NCBI RefSeq assembly: GCF_027497215.1
Contig: NZ_CP114904.1
Span: 248,001 to 312,000, forward strand
Source of the DNA: Micromonospora sp. WMMD812
GTDB lineage: Bacteria; Actinomycetota; Actinomycetes; Mycobacteriales; Micromonosporaceae
DNA: 64,000 nucleotides
Direction: 5' to 3'
How positions within the stretch are numbered: position 1 is the stretch's first letter; each line of letters opens with the position of its first letter. Of this stretch, positions 33,238-41,432 are shown in pieces. The notes beneath the pieces are model-generated. The model had not been told where the DNA came from, made no database searches, and was given only the letters and a program-made list of their open reading frames with translations. The translations under genes were made by a program, and so were the position numbers.

Positions 33238-34346
33238 GCGCCACCCGGGCGGACGCGCCGCCCCGCGACCGGACGGCCGGGCCGGGCCTGCTCCGGACGG
33301 CCCCGCGCCCTGGCGGCACGCTGCTGCGGCACCTCGCCGTCGTGGCGGTCGCCGGGCTGCTGGTGCTCGGGGTGAGCTACGCCGTCGAGCCGTTCCGCAA
33401 CTTCCAGCTCGCCACCGTGGCGGCCTACCTCTGCGCCACCGCCGGGCTCACCGTGCTCACCGGTCTCAACGGCCAGCTCTCGCTGGGGCACGGCGCGCTG
33501 ATGGCGACCGGTGCCTACACGGTCGCCTTCTGCCAGAACGCGTTCCTCGACAACGGGCTGACCGGCGGCTGGCTGCTCGCCGTCTCGCTGGTCGCGGCGG
33601 TCCTGGCCGCGGTGGCGGTCGGCGCCGTGGTGGGGGTGGCCGCCGCCCGGCTGCGCGGCCCGTACCTGGCCGGGGTGACCCTGGCGGTCGCGGTCGTGGT
33701 ACCGGCGCTGACCGTCACCTTCGACGGCGTATTCAACGGCGAGCAGGGATTGTCGGTACCGGTCGAGCCGCCCCCGCTCGCGCTCGGCCCGTACTTCCCG
33801 TACGAGCGGTGGCAGCTCTGGATCACCGCCGCGGCCACCCTGCTCGCGATGCTGCTGCTCGCCAACCTGGTCCGCAGCCGGTACGGCCGTACCTTCCGGG
33901 CGGTCCGCGACGACGAGGTGGCGGCCCGGCTCGCCGGCATCCACGTGGCGCGTACGCAGGTCCTCGCGTTCGTGGTCAGCGCCGCCACCGCCGGGCTCGG
34001 CGGCGGCCTGCTCGCGGTGCTCGCGCAGAGCGTGTCGCCCGGCGCGTTCTCGCTGACCCTGTCGCTCTTCCTGCTCATGGCCGTGGTGATCGGCGGCCTC
34101 GGGCGGCTCGCCGGCGCGCTGTGGGGCGCCGTCCTGCTGGTCGCGCTGCCCGACCTCAGCCACTCGGTGACCGAGTTGCTCACCCTCTCGCCGTCGGCGG
34201 CACAGCGGCTGGAGGGGAACCTCCCGCTGGCGATCTTCGGGATCACGCTGGTCGTCGTCATGATCGCCGCGCCCGGCGGCGTGCAGGGGTTGCTGTCCCG
34301 GCTCGGCCGCGCCGTGCTCGCCCGATGGCCGCTCCGGCGGTCCTAG
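33234..34346 (+). CDS. livM: Branched-chain amino acid-type ABC transporter permease LivM
   Basis: A 370-aa permease from the GTG overlapping the livH stop. A polar N-terminal stretch of about 35 residues precedes the first helix (HLAVVAVAGLLVLGVSYAV). The LivM signature GLNGQLSLGHGALMATGAYTVA is present, as is the docking loop VRDDEVAARLAGIHVARTQVLAF, then GGLGRLAGALWGAVLLVALPDL. It pairs with LivH to form the membrane channel. Confidence 0.92.
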   Translation: MSATRADAPPRDRTAGPGLLRTAPRPGGTLLRHLAVVAVAGLLVLGVSYAVEPFRNFQLATVAAYLCATAGLTVLTGLNGQLSLGHGALMATGAYTVAFCQNAFLDNGLTGGWLLAVSLVAAVLAAVAVGAVVGVAAARLRGPYLAGVTLAVAVVVPALTVTFDGVFNGEQGLSVPVEPPPLALGPYFPYERWQLWITAAATLLAMLLLANLVRSRYGRTFRAVRDDEVAARLAGIHVARTQVLAFVVSAATAGLGGGLLAVLAQSVSPGAFSLTLSLFLLMAVVIGGLGRLAGALWGAVLLVALPDLSHSVTELLTLSPSAAQRLEGNLPLAIFGITLVVVMIAAPGGVQGLLSRLGRAVLARWPLRRS

Positions 34347-34418
34347 CTCCCGGTCCGGCCCCGGCCGGGCGTTCCACCCCCACCACCGAAACCACACCGA
34401 GGAAAGGCCGGTGTCCCC

Positions 34419-35702
34419 ATGCACCGTTCGGCACGAGGCGGTCTCGCGATCGCCAGCACCATCGCTCTGCTCATCGCTGCCGCCGGCTGCGGCGGCGACG
34501 GCGGTTCCGGCCCCGGACGCGGGGCGGTGCCCGGCGTCACCGACACGGAGATCGTGGTCGGCACCCACATGCCGCTGACCGGGCCGGCCTCGGCCGGCTA
34601 CTCGAAGATCGCTCCCGCGACGAAGGCGTACTTCGACTTCGTCAACGCCAACGGCGGTGTGCACGGCCGGAAGATCACCTACAAGATCATGGACGACGGG
34701 TACAACCCGGCGAACACCCAGCAGGTGGTCCGCCAACTGGTCCTCCAGGACAAGGTGTTCGCGATCCTCAACGGGCTGGGCACCCCGACGCACACCGGCG
34801 TGCTGGACTTCCTCAAGAGCAACCGGGTGCCCGACCTCTTCGTCGCCTCCGGCAGCCGCAGCTGGGACCAGCCGGAGAAGTATCCCGGCACGTTCGGGTT
34901 CAACCCCGACTACACCGTCGAGGGCAAGATCCTCGCCAACCATGTGAAGACGAACCTGGCCGGCCGCAAGGTCTGCTTCCTCGGCCAGGACGACGACTTC
35001 GGCCGGGACAGCCTCGCCGGCGTGGAGAAGGTGCTCGGCGCCGCGGCGGTGGCGGTCAAGCAGACCTACGTCACCAGCAACACCAACGTGGCTCCGCAGA
35101 TCGGCGCGTTCAAGTCGGCCGGGTGCCAGGTCGTCATCCTCGCCACCGTGCCGGGCTTCACCGCGCTCTCCATCGGCACGGCCGCCCGGCTCGGCTTCCG
35201 GCCGCAGTGGCTGGTCTCCAACGTGGGCGCCGACCACCCCACCCTCGCGAAGCAGCTCGGTGAGGCCGCTCCGCTGCTCGAGGGCATGATCGGCACCAAC
35301 TACCTGCCGATGCAGAACGACACCGCCAACCCGTGGATCCAACTCTTCACGCGGATCAACAAGGAGCACAACGGGGACGCGCCGTTCGACGGCAACACCG
35401 TCTACGGGATGGCCGTCGGTTACCTCTTCGTGCAGGCGTTGCTGGCCGCCGGCAAGGACCTCACCCGGGAGTCGGTGCTCGAGGCGGTCGGCAAGGGCGG
35501 CTTCCAGGGGCCCGGCCTGGCCCCGCTGCGCTTCTCCGCGACCGACCACTCCGGATACGGCGGGCAGCGGCTGACCCGGGTCAGTGGGGGAGTGCAGAGC
35601 TACTTCGGGCCGACGTACGAGACCGACGAGGCGGACGGCCCGGTGAACGAGTACGCCGCCGCGCCGGTGCCGCCGCCGGCCAACGGTGTCCCGATCACCT
35701 GA
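34419..35702 (+). CDS. livK: Branched-chain amino acid-type ABC transporter substrate-binding lipoprotein (LivK)
   Basis: A 427-aa exported binding protein. The signal carries a lipobox ending AAGC, at about residue 25 (IALLIAAAGCGGDGG). Type 1 periplasmic-binding features are EIVVGTHMPLTGPASAGYSKIAPATKAYFDFVNANGG, split over residues 45-85, then KITYKIMDDGYNPANTQQVVRQLV and GQDDDFGRDSLAGVEKVL. It resembles binding proteins of actinobacteria that take aromatic or short-chain acids as well as amino acids, so the ligand is open. It is the last gene of the operon, closed by a strong hairpin. Confidence 0.92.
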   Translation: MHRSARGGLAIASTIALLIAAAGCGGDGGSGPGRGAVPGVTDTEIVVGTHMPLTGPASAGYSKIAPATKAYFDFVNANGGVHGRKITYKIMDDGYNPANTQQVVRQLVLQDKVFAILNGLGTPTHTGVLDFLKSNRVPDLFVASGSRSWDQPEKYPGTFGFNPDYTVEGKILANHVKTNLAGRKVCFLGQDDDFGRDSLAGVEKVLGAAAVAVKQTYVTSNTNVAPQIGAFKSAGCQVVILATVPGFTALSIGTAARLGFRPQWLVSNVGADHPTLAKQLGEAAPLLEGMIGTNYLPMQNDTANPWIQLFTRINKEHNGDAPFDGNTVYGMAVGYLFVQALLAAGKDLTRESVLEAVGKGGFQGPGLAPLRFSATDHSGYGGQRLTRVSGGVQSYFGPTYETDEADGPVNEYAAAPVPPPANGVPIT

Positions 35703-35727
35703 CCACGACCTCAGCATCGGCATCCAC

Positions 35728-35770
35728 CCGCCGGGTCCGGTCATGGCGACGCCGTGACCGGACCCGGCGG
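35728..35770 (+). terminator. Terminator hairpin after the liv operon
   Basis: A perfect 16-bp inverted repeat, CCGCCGGGTCCGGTCA and TGACCGGACCCGGCGG, has an 11-base loop and lies 25 bp after the livK stop. Confidence 0.82.
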
Positions 35771-35815
35771 TCGTGCGCGGCCGGTCGGGTCCGACCGGGC
35801 CGGATGTCCCGGTCG

Positions 35816-35860
35816 TTGACCGGACTGAGAGGCGGCAATACTATATGCACTGTGAATGCA
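35816..35860 (+). promoter_or_regulatory. tetR promoter and operator
   Basis: TTGACC (35816-35821), a 17-base spacer and TACTAT (35839-35844) form a good sigma-70 promoter. The palindrome TGCA-CTGTGAA-TGCA (35846-35860) covers the expected transcription start. The same TRCA-N7-TGYA form occurs at the liv promoter and at the LuxR gene, which fits autoregulation by the downstream TetR. Confidence 0.65.
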
Positions 35861-35910
35861 GATTCACGGCTCGACGGTCGGGTGGCCGCGCTGACCGGGT
35901 GGGCCGCCGG

Positions 35911-35994
35911 ATGACCGCGCCCGACACCTCCGCTGCGCTGATCACCGCGCGTCTAGACTCGCCGGTGCCCGTGGGTGGGCCGCGGCGGTGGTGA
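35911..35994 (+). other. Possible 27-codon upstream ORF in the tetR leader
   Basis: The tetR promoter lies about 160 bp upstream of the tetR start. This leader holds an ATG-initiated 27-codon frame (MTAPDTSAALITARLDS...) whose stop overlaps the GAGAGG ribosome binding site of tetR. It could couple translation or be chance; there is no homology that I recognise. Confidence 0.25.
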
Positions 35995-36008
35995 GAGGGC
36001 GGGGACGG

Positions 36009-36620
36009 ATGGGCAGGGCGGAAGCGCCGGCACGGGTCGACGGACGGACCGCCCGCGCCGAACGCACCCGCGCGGCCATCGTCGAGGCGCATCTCGCCCT
36101 CATCTCAGAGGGGGACCTCCGGCCGACCGGCGAGCGGATCGCCGAGCGGGCCGGCATCTCGCTGCGCACCCTGTGGACCAACTTCAAGGACATGGAGACC
36201 CTCTTCGAGGCCAGCGGCGCGGAGGTGCTCCGGCAGCAGGACGCCGCGTACCGGCCGATCTCAGCCGACCAGCCGCTCGGCAAGCGGGTCGACGCGTACT
36301 GCCGGCAGCGCGCCCGACTGCTCCAGCTCATCGCGCCGTCGGCGCGGGCCGCGCAGATGCGCGAGCCGGTCTCCGAGCAGTTGCACCGCAACCGGCTCAA
36401 GCACATCGAGCGGGTCCGCGACGAGGTCGACCAGCTCTTCGCCGCCGAGCTGGCGCAGGCCGGGCCGGGGCGGAAGCAGTTGGTGGACGCCATCGTCGCG
36501 GCCAGCATGTGGCCGGCCTGGTCGATGCTGCGCTACGGCCTGGGGCTGGGCGTGGACCCGGCGCGTGCGGTGATGACCCGCACGGTGGGCGCGCTGCTGG
36601 CCGAGGTCGCCACCGGCTGA
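36009..36620 (+). CDS. TetR-family transcriptional regulator
   Basis: A 203-aa regulator. The ATG at 36009 is preferred because GAGAGG and GGGGAC lie just upstream; the GTG at 35988 would add 7 residues. The N-terminal helix-turn-helix is RAAIVEAHLALISEGDLRPTGERIAERAGISLRTLWTNFKDMETLFEAS, residues about 20-68. The rest is a helical ligand domain. It sits between the liv operon and a large LuxR regulator, and matching palindromes lie at the promoters of all three. It is probably a ligand-released repressor of the importer. Confidence 0.9.
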   Translation: MGRAEAPARVDGRTARAERTRAAIVEAHLALISEGDLRPTGERIAERAGISLRTLWTNFKDMETLFEASGAEVLRQQDAAYRPISADQPLGKRVDAYCRQRARLLQLIAPSARAAQMREPVSEQLHRNRLKHIERVRDEVDQLFAAELAQAGPGRKQLVDAIVAASMWPAWSMLRYGLGLGVDPARAVMTRTVGALLAEVATG

Positions 36621-36658
36621 CGAGCGGTCACGCGCGGACGCGGGACCGTCGTGCGACC

Positions 36659-36692
36659 GGCTCCGGCGTGGGAGCGGCTCCGGCGCGGGAGC
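36659..36692. repeat. 17-bp tandem repeat with hairpin potential
   Basis: GGCTCCGGCGTGGGAGC is repeated at once as GGCTCCGGCGCGGGAGC, one difference in 17 bases. Each unit can fold with a GCTCC/GGAGC stem. It lies between tetR and the LuxR gene and may act as a weak terminator. Confidence 0.5.
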
Positions 36693-36743
36693 GGCCGGCG
36701 GTCGCCACCCCTTTCCAACCGGTTACCGATAGGTGACACTGAA

Positions 36744-36769
36744 TGCATGGTTAGTGCATCAAGAGTGCA
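36744..36769. promoter_or_regulatory. Two overlapping TGCA-N7-TGCA operator sites at the LuxR gene start
   Basis: TGCA occurs at 36744, 36755 and 36766, exactly 11 bp apart, giving two overlapping copies of the TRCA-N7-TGYA site seen at the liv and tetR promoters. The stretch GAGTGCAAATAAC here also nearly repeats GAGTGTAAATAAC at the liv site (30721-30733). The array covers the first codons of the LuxR gene. Confidence 0.55.
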
Positions 36770-39533
36770 AATAACCGTGCTGCGGGGCCGGGTCGAGGAG
36801 CGCCGGGCGATCGGCCGGGTGCTCGACGGCGGGGGCGCGCTGGTCCTCCACGGCGAGCCGGGATCGGGCCGGACCGCGCTGGTCGGCCACGCCCACCGAC
36901 GTGCCGAGGGCCACGCCGTCCTCGCCGGGACCGGGCTCGCGGAGGAGGCCGCACTGCCGTACGCCGGGCTGCAGCGGCTCCTCGACCCGGTGCTCGACCG
37001 CGCCGGGGCGCTGCCCGGCCCGCAGGCCCGCCTGCTGCGCCGGGTGCTGGCCGGCGCCGGCTGCCCGGCCGGCCGTCGGCTGGCACTGAGCCTGGCCGTG
37101 CTGCGGCTGCTCGCCGCCGTCTCCGGGGAGCGCCCGCTGCTGTGCACCATGGACGACCTCGACCGGGGCGACCGGCCGACCGCGGAGACCCTCGCCTTCG
37201 TCGCGCGTCGGCTGCGTCGGCTACCGGTCGCCGTCCTGCTCACCACGGCGGCCGTGCCGCCCGCCGGGCTGCCGAGCCTTCGCCTTCGTCCGTTGACCGA
37301 GCGGGACAGCTTGGCTCTGCTCGCCGACCGGCTGCCCGAGCCGCCGACCCCGCTGGTGGCGGCCGCGCTGATCGCGGTCGCGAACGGCAATCCGCAGGCC
37401 CTGGTCGACCTCGCGGACGCCGTCACCCCCGGGCAGTGTCGAGGCGACGAGCCGCCGCCCGCCGAGCCGCCGGTCGACGGTGTGCTGGGCCGCGCGTACC
37501 GGGCGCGGCTGGACCAGTTGCCCGCCGACACCCGCCGGGTGCTGCTGCTCACCGCCCTCGACGAGGACGGTGACCCGGACACCCTGGTGCGGGCCGCCCT
37601 GGCGGGCGGGACGACGATCGCGGCGCTCGCGCCGGCCGAGGTCGCCGGCCTGGTCCGGGTCGAGGCGCACCGGATCACCTTCCCGCAGCCGGTGACGCGG
37701 GCGGTGGTCGCGTCCGCCGCGCCGGTCGGCGACCGACGCGCGGCGCACCTGCTGCTGGCTGGCGTGCTGACCGACGGCGGCCAGCGGTTGCGCCGGGCGA
37801 TGCACCGGGCGGCCGCCGCGGCCGGCCCGGACCCGGCGCTCGCGGCCGAACTGGAGGAAGCGGTGGCAGCGGCCGTGCCCGCCGAGCATCGGCCCGGGCT
37901 GGCGACGGACACCGCCGGTGAAGGCGGCTGGGCGGCCCGCGCCTCGGTGGCCCTGGAACGGGCCGCCGAACTCACCGACGACCCGGCCCGCGCCGCCGAC
38001 CGTCGGCTGGCCGCCGCCCGGTACGCCTGGTGGGCCGGGTCGTCGAAGCGTGCCCGGCGACTGCTGGCCGGCCTCGCCGCCGGGCCGGTCCCGCCGCCCG
38101 CCGCGGCCCGGGCCGAGCTGCTGCGCGGTGAGGTCGAGCTGCGGTGCGGCCGCGTCCCGGCGGCGGTGCCCACGCTGCGGACCGCGGCGGACACACTGGC
38201 CGGTGCCGACCGGCAGCTGGCCCTGGCCGCGCTCGCGCGTGCCGGCGAGGCGGCCTGCTTCTCGGGTGAGCAGTACCGGTACGCCGACCTGGCCCGCCGG
38301 TCCCGTCCGTTGACCCGCCCCGGCGACCCGCCGGCCACCGAACTGATCGGCGCCTATCTCACCGGGGTGGCCGCGACGCTGCGCGGCGACCACGTGCGGG
38401 CCGGTCCCGCGCTGCGTAGGGCAGTCGTGCTCGGCGGCCAGTTGTCCGGTCCCGCGCTCACCCCGGCCGGGTTGGCCTGGGCCGCCTCGGCCGGTCTGCT
38501 GGTCGCCGTGGACGGCGCGGCGTACCGGCTCGCCGACCGCGCGGTCGAGCTGGCGCGGGCCCGCGGCGAGCGGTCCGCGCTGCCCCGGGCGCTGGAGCTG
38601 CGTGCGGTCGCCGAGTACTGGCTGGGGCGGCACGAGGCGGCCGCGGAGACCTCCCGCGAAGGGCTGCGGACGGCCCGAGCCACCGGCCAGGTCAACTGCG
38701 CCGACGTCCACCTGGGCATGCTCGCCGTGCTCGCCGCCGTCCGCGCCGACCGCGACGCCAGCCTGCGCCGCATCCGGGAGATCGGCGTCGAACCGGCGCC
38801 CGGTAGCCGCCCGCACGCGCTCGCCGCCTGGGCCCTGGCCGTGCTCGACCTGGTCGACGGACGGCACGAAGAGGCCGCGGCCCGACTGGCGTCGCTGGCC
38901 CGGCCCGGCACCGGCCGGGGACAGATCCTGGTCCAGGTGATGGCCACCCCGTACCTGGTGGAGGCCGCCGCCCACCTGGCGCACCGGCCGGCGGCGAGCG
39001 CGGCGCTCGCCGTCTTCGACCGCTGGGCCAGCAGCACCGCCAGCCCGTCGCGGCGGGCCCTGTCGGCCCGCTGCCACGCCCTGCTCGCCCGCCGGGGCAG
39101 CGCGGCGGCCGAGGCGGGGTTCCGGACGGCGCTACGGCTGCACCCGGCGGAGGCCGGAACCTTCGAGCGCGCGCGTACCGCGCTCCTGTTCGGTCGGGAG
39201 CTGCGCCGGGGCCGGCGACCCCGTGACGCCCGGCCACACCTGCACGACGCCTGGGGCGCGTTCACGCTGCTCGGCGCGACCGCCTGGGCCGAGCAGGCCA
39301 CCGCCGAGCTGCGCGCGGCGGGCGAGTCGGTGGGCGCGCCGGACCCGGCCGCGGCGCGGCTGCTGACCGGCCAGCAGATGCGGATCGCGCAACTCATCGC
39401 CGAGGGCGCCACCAACCGGGAGGTCGCCGCGCGGATGTTCCTCTCCACCCGGACCGTCGACCACCACCTGCGCAACATCTTCCACCGGCTCGGCGTCCGG
39501 TCCCGCACCGAACTCGCCCGCGCCCTCACCTGA
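36747..39533 (+). CDS. Large LuxR-family (LAL-type) ATP-binding transcriptional regulator
   Basis: About 928 aa from the ATG at 36747 (AGGTGA about 10 bases upstream). The GTG at 36777 (LRGRVEERRAI) would fit the usual start of the family better and free the operator from the coding region. The AAA-type P-loop is GEPGSGRTAL near residue 36, and TMDDLDR is a Walker B-like segment. A long helical, TPR-like middle follows. The C-terminal LuxR helix-turn-helix is MRIAQLIAEGATNREVAARMFLSTRTVDHHLRNIFHRLGV. LAL regulators switch on transport, degradation or secondary metabolism genes. The target is probably the liv operon or the adjacent catabolic cluster. Confidence 0.87.
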   Translation: MVSASRVQITVLRGRVEERRAIGRVLDGGGALVLHGEPGSGRTALVGHAHRRAEGHAVLAGTGLAEEAALPYAGLQRLLDPVLDRAGALPGPQARLLRRVLAGAGCPAGRRLALSLAVLRLLAAVSGERPLLCTMDDLDRGDRPTAETLAFVARRLRRLPVAVLLTTAAVPPAGLPSLRLRPLTERDSLALLADRLPEPPTPLVAAALIAVANGNPQALVDLADAVTPGQCRGDEPPPAEPPVDGVLGRAYRARLDQLPADTRRVLLLTALDEDGDPDTLVRAALAGGTTIAALAPAEVAGLVRVEAHRITFPQPVTRAVVASAAPVGDRRAAHLLLAGVLTDGGQRLRRAMHRAAAAAGPDPALAAELEEAVAAAVPAEHRPGLATDTAGEGGWAARASVALERAAELTDDPARAADRRLAAARYAWWAGSSKRARRLLAGLAAGPVPPPAAARAELLRGEVELRCGRVPAAVPTLRTAADTLAGADRQLALAALARAGEAACFSGEQYRYADLARRSRPLTRPGDPPATELIGAYLTGVAATLRGDHVRAGPALRRAVVLGGQLSGPALTPAGLAWAASAGLLVAVDGAAYRLADRAVELARARGERSALPRALELRAVAEYWLGRHEAAAETSREGLRTARATGQVNCADVHLGMLAVLAAVRADRDASLRRIREIGVEPAPGSRPHALAAWALAVLDLVDGRHEEAAARLASLARPGTGRGQILVQVMATPYLVEAAAHLAHRPAASAALAVFDRWASSTASPSRRALSARCHALLARRGSAAAEAGFRTALRLHPAEAGTFERARTALLFGRELRRGRRPRDARPHLHDAWGAFTLLGATAWAEQATAELRAAGESVGAPDPAAARLLTGQQMRIAQLIAEGATNREVAARMFLSTRTVDHHLRNIFHRLGVRSRTELARALT

Positions 39534-39559
39534 CCCAGGGCGGTGGGCCCGGGGCGAGG

Positions 39560-40342
39560 TCAGGCAGGCGGGCGGGCGGCGTCGACGCGGTCGTCCGAGC
39601 GGTAGTGGTAGCCGGCGAGCTCGTGGAAGCCGGTGCGCGCGTACAGCCGCAGCGCCGCGGCGTTGTCGCGCTCCACCTGCAGATACATCCCGGCGGCCCG
39701 GCGCGCGTCCGCCCACCCGGCCAGCGCGGCCAGCATGCCGCGCGCCGCGCCCTGTCCGCGCGCCGCGGGGATCGTGGCGAGGCCGAAGACGCCCACCCAA
39801 CCGGTGTCGGCGACGGCGCGACCCGATGCGACGACCTCGTCCCCGATCGCCGCGCGGACGTACGCCGAGTCGCCCGGCACCCGGGCGAGCATCCCGCGCT
39901 CCGGGCCGGCGTCGGACCCCTCCCGGCGCACGGCGTGCCAGGCGTCCCACCACGCCTTCGTCGGGCGGTCGTCCACCCGCACCCGCACCGTGCTCGCCGG
40001 GGGCTGCGCCACGACCCGCGCGGTCGGCGCCACCTGCAACGACATCGCGCTGTGCCGGCGGTAGCCGCGCTCGGCCAGCAGCGCGTCGAGCCCGGCCGGG
40101 CACGCTCCCGGGGTGATCTGGAAGCGCGCGACCGCCCGGCGACGCGCGTAGAAGTCCTCCGCCGCCACGACCCGCTCCGGCAGTCGGTCCGCGGTGACCG
40201 CCCCGTGCGGCAGCACCGAACCCAGCCACCACGAGCCCTGCGGAAAGTGGCGCAGCCACCACCCGCCGACCTCCTCGACGTACGCGGCCGGCTGGGCGCG
40301 CGCCGCTCGCTCCTGGAGGGCCCGCACCAGCTCGGAACTCAT
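39560..40342 (-). CDS. GNAT-family N-acetyltransferase
   Basis: A 260-aa protein. The C-terminal GNAT domain (from about residue 130) has VFGLATIPAARGQGAARGMLAALAGWADARRAAGMYLQVERDNAAALRLYARTGFHELAGYHYR, split here over residues about 180-250, with RGQGAARG as the acetyl-CoA pyrophosphate loop. The N-terminal half is a degenerate second GNAT-like module. The gene lies 16 bp downstream of the alcohol dehydrogenase and is probably the last gene of the ALDH-ADH operon. The acceptor is unknown. Confidence 0.85.
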   Translation of the reverse strand: MSSELVRALQERAARAQPAAYVEEVGGWWLRHFPQGSWWLGSVLPHGAVTADRLPERVVAAEDFYARRRAVARFQITPGACPAGLDALLAERGYRRHSAMSLQVAPTARVVAQPPASTVRVRVDDRPTKAWWDAWHAVRREGSDAGPERGMLARVPGDSAYVRAAIGDEVVASGRAVADTGWVGVFGLATIPAARGQGAARGMLAALAGWADARRAAGMYLQVERDNAAALRLYARTGFHELAGYHYRSDDRVDAARPPA

Positions 40343-40358
40343 ACCGGCCGACCCCGGG

Positions 40359-41432
40359 TCAGGGCAGGACGACGGTGCGGGCGCCCTCGCCCCGCGCCAT
40401 CCGCGCGAACGCCTCCGGCGCGCCGTCCAGAGTGGTGCGATCCGTGATCAGGGGCGTGAGGTCGAGGGTGCCGTCGAGCACCGCCCGGGCCAGCTCGGGA
40501 AGGTCCCGGTCGGGGTCGGACGAGCCGTAGACCGACGAGCGTAGGGTGCGGGCCGAGTGGAAGATCTCCAGCGCGCTGAGCGGCACCACGTCGTCCCGCG
40601 CCCCCATCCCCACCACGGTCACCTGGCCGCCGCGCCGGGCGGCCCGCCACGCGGTGCGGATGGTGGCGCTCCGCCCGACGCACTCGAACGCGTGGTCCAC
40701 GCCGCGGCCGCCGGTGCGCTCCCGCACCGCGCGGCTGAGCGAGTCGTCGGCGGGCAGGAACTCGGTGGCGCCCGCCGCCAGCGCCAGCTCCGCCTTCGCC
40801 GGTGAGAGGTCGACGGCCAGCACCGGGTCGGCCCCGGCGGCCCGCGCGGCGCCGACCACCGACAGCCCCACCCCGCCGAGGCCGACCACGACCACCGACT
40901 CGCCCGGAGCCACCGTCGCCGTCCGCCGGACCGCGCCGACCCCGGTGAGCACCGCGCAGCCGAGCAGCGCGGCCGCCTCGAAGGGCAGCTCGGTGGGGAC
41001 CGGGATCACCGCCGCCTCGGGCACCACCACCTCCTCGGCGAGGGCGCCGAGGCCGAGCGTGACGTGCAGTTGCTCGCCGGAAGCCGTGCGGCCCCGGGCC
41101 GCGGCGGGAGTCCCGCCGCGCTCGCAGAGCCACGGCTCGCCGTGCCCGCAGTACCAGCAGGACCGGCAGGGCGGCGCCCAGTTCAGCACCACGGACATGC
41201 CGGCCGCGACCCGGGACACGCCCGCGCCGACCTCGGCCACCACGCCGGCCGCCTCGTGGCCGAGCGCCAGCGGGTACGGCGCCGCGAGCGTGCCGTTCAC
41301 CATGGACAGGTCGGAGTGGCAGACTCCGGCGGCCCGGACGACGACGCGTACCTCGCCCGGCCCCGGGTCGGGCAGCTCGACCTCCTCCACCCGTGGCAGC
41401 TCGCCGACGCCGCGCACCACCAGCGCCCTCAC
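40359..41432 (-). CDS. Zinc-dependent alcohol dehydrogenase (MDR family)
   Basis: A 357-aa medium-chain dehydrogenase. The GTG at 41432 overlaps the ALDH stop (GTGA). Catalytic zinc ligands are Cys38 (AAGVCHSDL) and the His59-Glu60 pair (LGHEAAG). The structural zinc cysteines are in PPCRSCWYCGHGEPWLC (Cys89, 92, 95, 103). The nucleotide loop is GLGGVGLSVVG, near residue 182. It oxidises an alcohol to an aldehyde with NAD(P), feeding the ALDH encoded just upstream. The class is that of aryl or long-chain alcohol dehydrogenases; the substrate is unproven. Confidence 0.92.
   Translation of the reverse strand: MRALVVRGVGELPRVEEVELPDPGPGEVRVVVRAAGVCHSDLSMVNGTLAAPYPLALGHEAAGVVAEVGAGVSRVAAGMSVVLNWAPPCRSCWYCGHGEPWLCERGGTPAAARGRTASGEQLHVTLGLGALAEEVVVPEAAVIPVPTELPFEAAALLGCAVLTGVGAVRRTATVAPGESVVVVGLGGVGLSVVGAARAAGADPVLAVDLSPAKAELALAAGATEFLPADDSLSRAVRERTGGRGVDHAFECVGRSATIRTAWRAARRGGQVTVVGMGARDDVVPLSALEIFHSARTLRSSVYGSSDPDRDLPELARAVLDGTLDLTPLITDRTTLDGAPEAFARMARGEGARTVVLP

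Noticed and set aside
33129..35744. Long open minus-strand frame of about 870 codons over livM and livK
   Set aside because: Antisense shadow of clear transporter genes; composition is Arg/Gly/His-rich without any family signature.
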